Below, piece after piece: positions 50,574 through 58,903 of a stretch of DNA of 64,000 nucleotides. The notes beneath the pieces were generated by a model. That model searched no databases, had not been told where the DNA came from, and saw only the letters and a list, made by a program, of their open reading frames with translations. The stretch covers positions 28,848-92,847 of the forward strand of contig NZ_HE978519.1 of the NCBI RefSeq assembly GCF_000311725.1. The letters run 5' to 3'. The stretch is from Robertmurraya massiliosenegalensis JC6 (GTDB taxonomy: Bacteria; Bacillota; Bacilli; Bacillales; Cytobacillaceae). The position numbers and the translations under genes are program-made. The first letter of the stretch is position 1, and each line of letters begins with the position of its first letter.

Positions 50574-51626
50574 TTATTTTAGATTGAAAATTCCTTTTTC
50601 CGAGAAGACACGCACAATTGACTTAGGTTTAAAAGTCGTTACTTCTTCTTCTTTTCCGCTTTTTGGATTAATCTGCACTTTTTGCTCTTGAACACGTTTA
50701 GAAACACCTACAAGTAAGTGATCTCCCATATTTTCGGGCAATGTTCCTGAAGCTATTGCAGTTGCAATGTGTGTGATTTTTAAAGGCATCGCAGGGTTTA
50801 TCTGCTTTCCAGTGGTAATATTCAAGTCTTTGATTTTATCCGCTACTTTTTCGTAAAACTTATTAGCAGATTGTAGAGAAAGTAATATATCATCTTCCTC
50901 TACTTTCATTGATTGAAACAATGCCACAGGTTTTTCGTTCTTTGGAATGGTATAGAAATTCATATCCCAATCAGCAATATCTAAGGAAGGTAGTGCTTCT
51001 TTCCCAAGAAAAGAGAAATTATATAACTCTTTTTCTATTGCCACTTGGTATTGTCTTTCTTTTTCACTCCTTAAACCCTTTCTACGCCTAACTCCATAAA
51101 CAATAACTTGTTTATATGAATCATAGTTAGCGTCAGTAAATCGGTAGACTTTTATATCTACAAACCTACTAGCAAGGATTTTAGCAACATCTTTTAAAAT
51201 GTACTGAGGAAGGTTAAAAATCAAAACTCCTCCCGATTGAAGATAGTCGCTAGTCAAATCTCTTAAGAAAGTTAGTTCCATCCGTTCCCCATTCATGTGC
51301 ATAAAAGGAGGGTTGAGGTACATAGCACTAAAGGCATCATGAGACATACGAGTTTCTTCATATCCACACTTTGCTACATGGTCATTAATACTTTCAGCAT
51401 GAGCTCCACGAGATTTTTCAATCTCAATTCCGTAACTTGTTGGATTAGCCCCTTTAGCTGTCATATCTTCTTTCCATTGTTTAAGTGCTAAACCTTTTCC
51501 GCAACAAGGATCTAATAGTGTAATTGATTCTCCTTTTTTACAGGATAATCGTTTTAATATTAAGTCCATTTCCTCTGTCGAAGTAGGATAAAAACCGCCT
51601 TTTGCTTCACTTTCGATTCTTGCCAT
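50574..51626 (-). CDS. DUF6094-like adenine-specific DNA methyltransferase
   Basis: A 350-residue SAM-dependent methyltransferase. SAM-binding LLDPCCGKGLAL (~37-48) and catalytic NPPF (MYLNPPFMH, 105-108) show an N6-adenine/N4-cytosine DNA methylase of the type often called DUF6094 on large plasmids and phages. ATG at 51626 is chosen, after GGAGATGG, since upstream codons overlap the preceding gene. It is close to the SNF2 gene and the MoxR/VWA pair. No restriction endonuclease gene is visible, so it may mark plasmid DNA as self rather than belong to a classic R-M pair. Confidence 0.75.
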   Translation of the reverse strand: MARIESEAKGGFYPTSTEEMDLILKRLSCKKGESITLLDPCCGKGLALKQWKEDMTAKGANPTSYGIEIEKSRGAHAESINDHVAKCGYEETRMSHDAFSAMYLNPPFMHMNGERMELTFLRDLTSDYLQSGGVLIFNLPQYILKDVAKILASRFVDIKVYRFTDANYDSYKQVIVYGVRRRKGLRSEKERQYQVAIEKELYNFSFLGKEALPSLDIADWDMNFYTIPKNEKPVALFQSMKVEEDDILLSLQSANKFYEKVADKIKDLNITTGKQINPAMPLKITHIATAIASGTLPENMGDHLLVGVSKRVQEQKVQINPKSGKEEEVTTFKPKSIVRVFSEKGIFNLK

Positions 51627-51643
51627 ATAAAACCATCTCCTTT

Positions 51644-51913
51644 TTAGTTTGCTATTTTCAGAGGTTTGACATTGCAAGTTCCACCGATGATGGAAATAGC
51701 TATAATTTCCTCGATATAGAAAAGTACAGAACCCTGGAAAATTAATGTAGAGTCATCGACTGGTTCCGTAACAACAAGATTTCTAAGCGATATATAATCA
51801 GTTGTAATTGCTTCGACAGTTCCAACTAATACCCCGAAATCTTTTACGGATAGTTCTACCAAATCTTTTACATCTATATCAATTTCTTGTTGTTTTTGGA
51901 TTAAAATTTTCAC
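51644..51913 (-). CDS. Small hypothetical protein
   Basis: An 89-residue beta-rich protein (DVKDLVELSVKDFGVLVGTV, SVLFYIEEIIAISIIGG). GTG start after AAAGGAG. Between the DUF2325-like and methyltransferase genes. No family recognised. Confidence 0.5.
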   Translation of the reverse strand: MKILIQKQQEIDIDVKDLVELSVKDFGVLVGTVEAITTDYISLRNLVVTEPVDDSTLIFQGSVLFYIEEIIAISIIGGTCNVKPLKIAN

Positions 51914-51942
51914 TTATAACTCTCCTTTATAAAAATAAATGT

Positions 51943-52248
51943 TCATTTATTTTTAATTTTGTGATATTCATTTAGAGCCATATAGATAGCCATTGAGATT
52001 CCTCTACCCTTTGTATAGACAATAGGCTTGTTTAACTCCTTTGCTAAACTTCTAGCAGTATTCATACTGTTATGATTAAGAGCATCAACCATTACAGTCA
52101 CAACGTCAGCCCTATTTATTAGACTTCTGTACTTTGATGTCCTTTGACTCATTTTTCCGTTATGGAATAAAATTTCAATGTCTTGTTTCTTGGCATATTT
52201 TTTAATAGAGGATTCCTGTGAACCGCCGATAATCGCAAGTGTACACAT
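51943..52248 (-). CDS. DUF2325-like Rossmann-fold protein
   Basis: A 101-residue protein with LAIIGGSQESSIKKYAKKQD, then NRADVVTVMVDALNHNSMN, ARSLAKELNKPIVYTKGRGI, matching the DUF2325 pattern (start with IIGG, aDvViv..d.vsHn, pv.y.rg.G). It resembles proteins found on phages and plasmids near DNA-modifying genes. Function unknown. Confidence 0.6.
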   Translation of the reverse strand: MCTLAIIGGSQESSIKKYAKKQDIEILFHNGKMSQRTSKYRSLINRADVVTVMVDALNHNSMNTARSLAKELNKPIVYTKGRGISMAIYMALNEYHKIKNK

Positions 52249-52273
52249 GAGTAATCCCCTCCCTTCTCCTTTT

Positions 52274-53161
52274 TTAGATCGCTAATTGCGATTTATGATT
52301 ATTTAATCTATTCAGTCTCTCTATTTCAGACGCTATGACTGACATAGCTTCAGGCGTACTGGTTTCTTCAAATACTCTAAAGAAATCCCATCCTGGTGGA
52401 TAAACAATCGTGTAATTTCCGTTTAAATTAGTCCAAGTTCCCCCTGTATAAGTGAGAATCAGACTAATATCTTTTAGTTCCGTAGCTTCACATAAGGCCG
52501 CCAATACCAATCGGGTAGGTATAATCACTTTGATTTCTGGGCGATAGCTATGTGTGGGTAATCCACAGAAAAAAGCGTGTTTTTCAAAGTAACTCTTCAT
52601 TTCGTTATAGTCTTTAATCAAACTAATTTCTTCTGAAGCTACTTTAATAACAGCTTTTTCAAGTTTCTCTGAAAATCGGGAAATCTTTGAACCTCTTACC
52701 TCTTCATTATTCATAAAGTAATCAAGAGCTTTTTGTTCTTGAACCAGTCTTTGAGCAAAGCTATCAAAAGCTTTTTTGTTTAATTCCCAAAACTGGAATT
52801 GTAAATCTCTAGTTGCAAATTCAAAATGGGGATGCCATCTACAGCCTAGTGCCTTTTGGTAATTCCCATTTAGATATGCTTCTTCAGCTTCTTCGACAAT
52901 TGATTCAATCGCTTCATCTGGCGTGTGCCAATCACGTAAGTCATGTTTTAAACTCACACCCGATCGATCACCAGAATAGAATTTAATCCATTTTCTTTCC
53001 TCAAAATCAAGAAGATAAGGAATTACCTCATTTGGTAAATCAGACTTACGAATTCCCCAAATGTTCCTTTTATTTTTGAATGTTTGCTTAAGAATTTGAA
53101 AATGGTCTAGAATGTCTGTTTCGCTTTTTGGTTTAGTTTCAATGAAGTCAAACAAATCCAT
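52274..53161 (-). CDS. Hypothetical protein of the SNF2/MoxR block
   Basis: A 295-residue soluble protein, helical in its first two thirds with a beta-rich C-terminus (SYRPEIKVIIPTRLVLAALC, TYTGGTWTNLNGNYTIVYPP). ATG at 53161 (MDLFDFIE) is chosen; the longer frame runs through mini-hairpin D. No known domain is recognised. It sits between the DUF2325-like gene and the VWA gene. Confidence 0.5.
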   Translation of the reverse strand: MDLFDFIETKPKSETDILDHFQILKQTFKNKRNIWGIRKSDLPNEVIPYLLDFEERKWIKFYSGDRSGVSLKHDLRDWHTPDEAIESIVEEAEEAYLNGNYQKALGCRWHPHFEFATRDLQFQFWELNKKAFDSFAQRLVQEQKALDYFMNNEEVRGSKISRFSEKLEKAVIKVASEEISLIKDYNEMKSYFEKHAFFCGLPTHSYRPEIKVIIPTRLVLAALCEATELKDISLILTYTGGTWTNLNGNYTIVYPPGWDFFRVFEETSTPEAMSVIASEIERLNRLNNHKSQLAI

Positions 53162-53184
53162 ATATCTTGCCCAAATAAAAAAAA

Positions 53185-53222
53185 GGAGGATAGTCCCCCT
53201 TTTTAAATGAGGACTTCCTCCC
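53185..53222 (-). repeat. Paired GGAGGG/CCCTCC mini-hairpin, copy D
   Basis: Plus-strand parts GGAGGATAGTCCCCCT and GAGGACTTCCTCCC. On the minus strand the second hairpin is followed by eight T residues, so this copy could act as a terminator or attenuator after the VWA gene. Confidence 0.65.
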
Positions 53223-53231
53223 TTCAATTTT

Positions 53232-54782
53232 TTAGATTGTAAAGACTGTATCTGCAACATTCTCATTATTGAAGTCGCCAGCCCTTACAATTTTGTCTGA
53301 AAAAGGTTTCACGTAACGTTCTGATACATCATTACCAATAAGAACTGTTACGACATTAAAACCTTTCTCTCTTTTTCTCTTTGTAAATGCACCATCCTCA
53401 CCACAATATGGTTCAAGACCATAACTATCGGAAGGATCACCATCAGTTACAAAGACAATATCAGACTTATTAAACCTTTTTTTTCTTTCGATAATACTTA
53501 CTGCCTGTTTTAAAGGAGGAAGAAAATTAGTTCCACCACCCATAAACATTTTACTTAAATTAACTAAGTCAGCAGGAAGTATTTTTCCTTTTTCAAAGTA
53601 GAGATTTTCTTGTTTCGTAGCAGAAGAAAAAGCAATAAGTGCAAAGTCACGTCGTTGTTTCTTAGCAATCATCATGAGTGCTAAGGTAAAACCTTTACTC
53701 TGTTCATCCAAACCTCTCATGGAACTAGATTGGTCCAGACATAGAATAATTGGTCCTTTTCCTAACGTTTCTTTTCCTTCGGGGGCATACATCATGGTTT
53801 GATGTTCCGCATATCGTCTTAAAAAGTCCAATTTAGTTACTGGATTCTTATAAGCTGCCAATTCGGAAGGTAATAGCCTTTCTACATCAATACCAAGTGT
53901 CACTCCACTACGGTCAATCGTTTCAACATGCTTTGATTTTTGCTTTTTACGAGCAATAGCTTTAAATCTTCCTGCCCATTCTGCAATTTCACGAAGTTTT
54001 CTGTTTTTAGAAAGCATTTCAGCAAGGCTAATTTGATTGCGTAAAGGAATTTTTTGCAATTCTCCTTCACCATTACCAGCTCCACCTGCCAAAAGATTTA
54101 CTAAGTCATCTTTTGCTTTATTCGTTTCACTGGTAGCTTCTTTAATAGCTTTGCTAAGTTGCTGTCCATTTTCATTTAGCGAATTTTGCATTTGTTGTTG
54201 AACTTGCTGCATAGCTTGTTCTAAACTTTGCTGAGCCTTTTCAGCCTTCATATTCGCTTTCTCTTGCTTTTTTTGAGCTTGTTTTTGCTGATTGTCATCG
54301 CCATTTTTAAGAGAATCTTGTATATCCTCTTGAGCCTGCTGTTGTTGTTGTTGGGCTTTATTCAATTCTTTCTGAGCTTTCATAGCTTCTTCTAATGCTT
54401 TTTGGAGTTCCTCATTTTCCTGTCTTTGTTTCTCTACCCAATCGTATACCTTTTCGGAGAACCGAACAGTACCGAGAGCAGAAGTCAAATCATCTAAACG
54501 AGTTGCACTCCTAGCAGTAGTAAATGATTCATCAGCCATGACTTTACTCATGAAATTATGATTAGTCTGAAACTCTTTATCATATTCATCCTCTTCGAGA
54601 AGAGAAGGTTTCATTTTATAAAGAGATGCCCACACATCATTCATTAAAGGGCCAAAGGTAGGTAATACCTCTTGCCCTTTATGTTTGATTTCTTGTAAGC
54701 GTGGAGACATATCAAGAATTTGCCCAAAACGTCTACGATCAAAACTATCAGTGTTTATAACAGATTCACGTTGAGCTTTCAT
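53232..54782 (-). CDS. VWA-domain protein (ViaA/CobT-like partner of the MoxR ATPase)
   Basis: A 516-residue protein. The N-terminal half is helical with a long Gln/Lys/Glu-rich coiled coil (KAQQQQQQAQEDIQDSLKN). The C-terminal half is a von Willebrand A domain with an intact metal site: DQSSS (350-354), GGGTNF with the Thr, and VTDGDPSD. VWA proteins paired with MoxR ATPases (RavA-ViaA, CobS-CobT, NorQ-NorD) act as adaptors or metal-insertion helpers. It starts 12 bases after the MoxR gene. The target is unknown. Confidence 0.8.
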   Translation of the reverse strand: MKAQRESVINTDSFDRRRFGQILDMSPRLQEIKHKGQEVLPTFGPLMNDVWASLYKMKPSLLEEDEYDKEFQTNHNFMSKVMADESFTTARSATRLDDLTSALGTVRFSEKVYDWVEKQRQENEELQKALEEAMKAQKELNKAQQQQQQAQEDIQDSLKNGDDNQQKQAQKKQEKANMKAEKAQQSLEQAMQQVQQQMQNSLNENGQQLSKAIKEATSETNKAKDDLVNLLAGGAGNGEGELQKIPLRNQISLAEMLSKNRKLREIAEWAGRFKAIARKKQKSKHVETIDRSGVTLGIDVERLLPSELAAYKNPVTKLDFLRRYAEHQTMMYAPEGKETLGKGPIILCLDQSSSMRGLDEQSKGFTLALMMIAKKQRRDFALIAFSSATKQENLYFEKGKILPADLVNLSKMFMGGGTNFLPPLKQAVSIIERKKRFNKSDIVFVTDGDPSDSYGLEPYCGEDGAFTKRKREKGFNVVTVLIGNDVSERYVKPFSDKIVRAGDFNNENVADTVFTI

Positions 54783-54794
54783 AATAGTTCCTCC

Positions 54795-55910
54795 CTAAAA
54801 GCCTAATAGTGCATCGGCTATTTGTTTTTGAGAGGTTTCAACTTTCTTACGAACAGCTTGAATCTCTTTTTCTTTCTTAGGGTTTTCATTGGATAGCTTT
54901 GTTAACTCCATAAGCAATGATTTCATTTTTTTCGTACCCTCTAAAGCAGTATCTGATGATTGGTCTTTTTTGACTTCTTCATAGATTTCTTTTGCTTCAT
55001 TTTCGATAGCTATTAACATTGTTTTCACAATATCTTGAGCGTGCTTTATTACAACTTCATGTACTTTATCCATTTGATCAACAGTTTCCCATAGACCATC
55101 TTTTAGAATTAATATATCTTCTACCTCAACGTCACTTCTACCCGCTAATAAAGCATTTGCTTTTAGAATAGATAAAGATTGTCTGAAACGTCTGTCTGAT
55201 GGTCGAATACCTTCATCTTTTAATTCTTGACGAATTTTTGTGAGGGTATCAAATACAACAGGAGGAACGTTCGTCATATCTGCAAACATTTGCAAATCAT
55301 CAATATCATCTAAAGTTAATTTCTCAGAAGGTTCTTTTGCTTGAGTACCTTGTAACATAGCTACAAAGTTGTTATCTTCCCCGATATATTCTACTTCAAA
55401 TCGAAGTAAGAAACGGTCAAATAATGCTTCAAGCCCTTCCCCTTCTTCTGGATATTCGTTACTAGCACCTATAACGCTAATCAATGGTGTGTTAATTGGA
55501 ACACCATTGTTATAAAATAAACGTTCATTTATGAGTGTTAGTAATGCGTTTAGAATAGCCGAGTTAGCTTTGAAGATTTCATCTAAGAACGAGAGGTGAG
55601 CCATAGGCATTTTGTGGTCTGTATTCCGTTTGTATACTCCTTTCTCTAATTCAGAAAGGGATACGGGACCGAATAGTTCTTCTGGAGTTGTAAAGCGACC
55701 TAACAACCATTGGAAGTAATCAATGCCCTTAATAGACTTGGCTACATCCATTGTTAAAGCCGACTTACCAGTACCAGGAGGACCAACTAGCAAACAGTGT
55801 TGTTTTGCTATAATGCTTAGAAAGATTGCCTTAATTATTTCCTCACGCTCTACATATCTACAAGACAAATATTTAACCCATTCGTTTAATTTTTGGATTG
55901 AATTATTCAT
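54795..55910 (-). CDS. MoxR/RavA-family AAA+ ATPase
   Basis: A 371-residue AAA+ ATPase. Walker A VGPPGTGKS (42-50), Walker B LSFLDEIFKA (FLDE 108-111), and the MoxR signature EELFGPVSLSELEKG with the arginine-rich FDRFLLRFEVEY (sensor 1/Arg finger region). The C-terminal ~100 residues are helical coiled coil. MoxR proteins are chaperone-like and nearly always paired with a VWA protein, as here. The gene follows a partner of DUF6744-like type and precedes the VWA gene. Confidence 0.85.
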   Translation of the reverse strand: MNNSIQKLNEWVKYLSCRYVEREEIIKAIFLSIIAKQHCLLVGPPGTGKSALTMDVAKSIKGIDYFQWLLGRFTTPEELFGPVSLSELEKGVYKRNTDHKMPMAHLSFLDEIFKANSAILNALLTLINERLFYNNGVPINTPLISVIGASNEYPEEGEGLEALFDRFLLRFEVEYIGEDNNFVAMLQGTQAKEPSEKLTLDDIDDLQMFADMTNVPPVVFDTLTKIRQELKDEGIRPSDRRFRQSLSILKANALLAGRSDVEVEDILILKDGLWETVDQMDKVHEVVIKHAQDIVKTMLIAIENEAKEIYEEVKKDQSSDTALEGTKKMKSLLMELTKLSNENPKKEKEIQAVRKKVETSQKQIADALLGF

Positions 55911-55934
55911 TTGAAATCCCTCTCTTTTTTTAGA

Positions 55935-56882
55935 TTATTTGAATTCCTTTTTTCTTCTATCTGGTTGTTCTGAAGCTTTATCCAGTAAGGATTGAATAGC
56001 TCCTTGAATCAATGTCTGATAGCTTTCCATTTTAGATAGTGCCTCTCCTACTATTTCACGATAATCAGCCATATCTTTTAATACTCGTTTAGCATCATTG
56101 GCTAACATCTTGAATTGTGCAGCAGGAACTTTTTCTTGTTTAGCAAGTTCTTGACAACTTTTTAGGGTGCTATCCAAGTGTTCAAGCACCTTGCGTTGTA
56201 ACATATCTTGGTTTTCATCCGTTTTAATTAACGGAATCAAAAACGCTTCCCCTTTTGATAAAGAGTTTAGAAGGTTTACCAATCTACGCAATTTGTTCTC
56301 ATGCTTAGCAGGAATAAAGTAAACACCACCGCTTGGCCGAACAGGAGTAGGTGACATTGTTTTTAAAATGTCATTAGCCATGTATCGAACTGCTTGTCCA
56401 TTATGACAAGTCTTATAAATTTCGAATAACTTACAGGCTTCTTCACCGAGTTCTTCTGCCATAGTGCCTGGATTCACAATACCCATTGATATTTGTTCGT
56501 TATTCTTATTAAAGAGTAAAATGACTTCATTCTCTTTATAAGATAATTTTTGTCCTTTTGAATCCACAGTTTCTTCAACAATGTTTCGTTGAATAAACTG
56601 CTCGTTCGCACAAACATTCCGAACAATGTAATTTTTGTAAACTCCCTCTTGGTTCGTCTCGACTCTCTTGGTCTCAATATCTTTTGTAGCTCTACGGAAA
56701 GCATCACTTGTACGAATTTCATTAGGTAGATCCTCTTCAGTAAATCCATTTTGTAGAAGTTTTTTCCTTAATTCATTTCGATCATAATGATCTTCACCGA
56801 TAGAGTACCAACAAAGATGACCAATAATTTGCTCCTTAGAACCGTTTTCGACTGCTGCAACATTTGCTAAATCCATTGTCAT
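55935..56882 (-). CDS. DUF6744-like conserved partner of the MoxR ATPase
   Basis: A 315-residue soluble protein with mixed alpha/beta pattern (LCWYSIGEDHYDRNELRKKL, VRPSGGVYFIPAKHENKLRR) and a C-terminal helical region. I recall it as DUF6744-like, comparable to DUF3150 proteins which in Proteobacterial plasmids precede MoxR-VWA; this is memory-based and not checked. First gene of the MoxR-VWA operon. AGGGAGAG precedes the ATG. Confidence 0.5.
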   Translation of the reverse strand: MTMDLANVAAVENGSKEQIIGHLCWYSIGEDHYDRNELRKKLLQNGFTEEDLPNEIRTSDAFRRATKDIETKRVETNQEGVYKNYIVRNVCANEQFIQRNIVEETVDSKGQKLSYKENEVILLFNKNNEQISMGIVNPGTMAEELGEEACKLFEIYKTCHNGQAVRYMANDILKTMSPTPVRPSGGVYFIPAKHENKLRRLVNLLNSLSKGEAFLIPLIKTDENQDMLQRKVLEHLDSTLKSCQELAKQEKVPAAQFKMLANDAKRVLKDMADYREIVGEALSKMESYQTLIQGAIQSLLDKASEQPDRRKKEFK

Positions 56883-56917
56883 TTTTTAGAACACTCTCCC
56901 TTTTTGTTTTTTTTTAC

Positions 56918-56968
56918 ACAAAAAAAGAACAGATTATGAGTTCATGAAAATGAACAAATCTGCTCTTT
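56918..56968 (-). terminator. Strong hairpin overlapping the 3' end of the 57310 gene
   Basis: Minus strand: an outer stem AGAGCAGATT / AATCTGTTCT with an inner perfect GTTCAT/ATGAAC hairpin, then TTTTTTTG. It separates the single gene at 56942 from the MoxR operon. Confidence 0.8.
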
Positions 56969-57310
56969 TGGGACAACGCAAAAAAGACCTACATAATTGT
57001 ACGCCTTGACGATTGCATTGCCAAATCCTATTAATTTCTTCTGTACACTAAAAACTTGCACAGTCTTTTCTTCTAGCTTTTGGGCTAGAGTTGTCTTTCT
57101 TCCAGCATGTTTAAAACAAGGGAAAATGAAAGACGCACCATCCAAAGAATGGTTTTTTACGAAGGAGCTTTCGCAACCCTTCTGTCCAACTTCATTCAGC
57201 ATATATCCAAAAGGATAAAGGAAAGTACAAGGACTAGGAAATTTAAATAAAGCTATATCTACATTATAAGCAAAAAAAACTTCAGTATCAATAACTAGAT
57301 TTCTTTTCAT
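56942..57310 (-). CDS. Hypothetical protein
   Basis: A 122-residue protein without recognised family, with several Cys, Phe and basic residues (NVDIALFKFPSPCTFLYPFG, FCVVPKEQICSF). AGGAGGG precedes the ATG. Transcribed alone; its last codons are inside the terminator hairpin. Confidence 0.5.
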   Translation of the reverse strand: MKRNLVIDTEVFFAYNVDIALFKFPSPCTFLYPFGYMLNEVGQKGCESSFVKNHSLDGASFIFPCFKHAGRKTTLAQKLEEKTVQVFSVQKKLIGFGNAIVKAYNYVGLFCVVPKEQICSFS

Positions 57311-57447
57311 CCTTGTTCCCTCCTGTTATTTGAAAATTCTTTTGAGTGTACTTTTAAATGACCATTTATAATTAAGTTATATCCATATTCTACCACCGAT
57401 AAACAAGATATTCAAGTATATAATTAAGTATTTAATAAATACATATA

Positions 57448-57518
57448 GTATACACAATGCATTAAGACGTATACATATTAAAATATGTGTATACACTTTG
57501 GACTTTAAAGGGTATAAT
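57448..57518 (+). promoter_or_regulatory. Promoter region with three GTATAC boxes
   Basis: GTATACAC at ~57448, GTATACAT at 57469 and GTGTATAC at 57487 cluster just upstream of a perfect -10 TATAAT (57513-57518); the second and third form an imperfect 26-base palindrome. A dimeric repressor site is likely. The rest of 57311-57563 is plain AT-rich DNA. Confidence 0.45.
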
Positions 57519-57631
57519 GGTGATATATGAGAAGATGAAAAATTGAAAAGGGTGTGTTTTGTCGTGAATAATGAGGAAAAGGATGATGTTCTAAAAGGAA
57601 AAAAAGTAGTGATAGCAAGGAAGAAAATCAC

Positions 57632-58657
57632 TTGTCTGATGAGGAAATGCGAGAGGAAATGAATAGAATCATTTTTAGTGATGATGATTCAACGGAACCG
57701 ATCTCTTATAGAATGTCTAAGAAGGTTATTTCCTTCTTTAAAGACACCATGAAAGAAATGAATTTATCTCCTAAAGAGTTTTTTAATGTGATTGCTGCTG
57801 ATGTGCAGAAGAATAAAATACTTGAACATTCATCTGGATTATCAAATGAAATGCGTAGAAACTTTGATTCAGATGTAAGGCGATTAAGAGAAGCTACTGA
57901 CAGCATTATGTTCATCTTTATGAATCAGATGAAACACATAACTGTAGAGAAGGATAATTGGTTACGGGAAAAAGATACAATTTTAGATGATATTAAGAAT
58001 TTACAAGGTAGTCTAAAAAATGCTAAAAATACTATTCAATCTTTAAGTGATGAACTCCATGTTAAGGAAAATGAATTAACAGAATTACAAAATGATTTAA
58101 GGGACAAGATTGCTGATAAAGAGAGCATTATTAAAGAAAAGGACCAAAGGATCTTTGATAAAGAAATAAAAATTACTGACTTAGAGAATAATATTTCTAG
58201 CCTTAAATCTTCTTTTGAAGAGGAAAAGAATAATCTTAACAAGCAAATTGTTGATTTACTCAATGATATAAAGCAATTTGAACCGATCAAGGAAGAAAAG
58301 GAAAAATTGGAAAGAGAAGTAACTGGACACAAGGATAACGTGGACAAATTAAAAGAACGCCTTGAATACTATAAGGACAAGCATCAGTCTGAAATGAGTA
58401 ACTTGATTGCCAAGCATGATGTGGAGGTTAAAACTGCAATAGTGGACACAGAGAGCAAAGTACGCAAGGAACTAAATGATTCCTTGTCAGAATATCGAGA
58501 TGAGAATCGTACCTTATATGAAAGAATTGATAAATTACGTGAGGATAATAGTCAATTATCAAGGGAACATATGCAGTTATTCGAAGAAAGAAAACGATTG
58601 TTAAGTGAAAACGATCGTTTAAAAAAGGAACTAGAAGAACTGAACAAAAAGAAATAG
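57632..58657 (+). CDS. Long coiled-coil protein
   Basis: A 341-residue protein. The first ~60 residues include SYRMSKKVISFFKDTMKEMN, a possible small helical DNA-binding or adaptor region. From about residue 95 to the end it is an almost continuous charged coiled coil (Lys/Glu/Leu/Asn heptads). Such proteins on Bacillus plasmids can act as partition or DNA-organising factors. TTG at 57632 with AGGAAG upstream is the annotated start. A GTG at 57564 with AAGGGTGTG would add ~23 residues only if a frame change occurs in the seven-A run at 57599-57605. Confidence 0.65.
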   Translation: MSDEEMREEMNRIIFSDDDSTEPISYRMSKKVISFFKDTMKEMNLSPKEFFNVIAADVQKNKILEHSSGLSNEMRRNFDSDVRRLREATDSIMFIFMNQMKHITVEKDNWLREKDTILDDIKNLQGSLKNAKNTIQSLSDELHVKENELTELQNDLRDKIADKESIIKEKDQRIFDKEIKITDLENNISSLKSSFEEEKNNLNKQIVDLLNDIKQFEPIKEEKEKLEREVTGHKDNVDKLKERLEYYKDKHQSEMSNLIAKHDVEVKTAIVDTESKVRKELNDSLSEYRDENRTLYERIDKLREDNSQLSREHMQLFEERKRLLSENDRLKKELEELNKKK

Positions 58658-58662
58658 GCATC

Positions 58663-58696
58663 AAAAAAAGGAGTAACTAAAAGTTACTCCTTTTTT
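58663..58696. terminator. Bidirectional terminator
   Basis: Stem AAAAAAAGGAGTAACT / AGTTACTCCTTTTTT with loop AAA, between the coiled-coil gene and the convergent minus-strand genes. Confidence 0.9.
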
Positions 58697-58702
58697 AATA
58701 TC

Positions 58703-58903
58703 TTATTTTGAGTATGCACGAAATCTAGCTATAGTGCGAGCTTTTCTAGAGGCAAATGGGCTGACAGGTTTATACTTTAAAGTATTATCAATATCTTTGT
58801 TCAAACGTTCTCCTTCTGCTAAAAGAGTATGTGTTTGAATTAAGAGATTATCGATATCCTCATATCCTGTCTTTTTAACTTTTACGTTTGTTTTTATAGC
58901 CAT
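58703..58903 (-). CDS. Small basic hypothetical protein
   Basis: A 66-residue protein (NLLIQTHTLLAEGERLNKDI, basic ARTIARFRAYSK end). Its start lies 28 bases inside the end of the GAF-domain gene, so it is translationally coupled to it. Function unknown. Confidence 0.5.
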   Translation of the reverse strand: MAIKTNVKVKKTGYEDIDNLLIQTHTLLAEGERLNKDIDNTLKYKPVSPFASRKARTIARFRAYSK

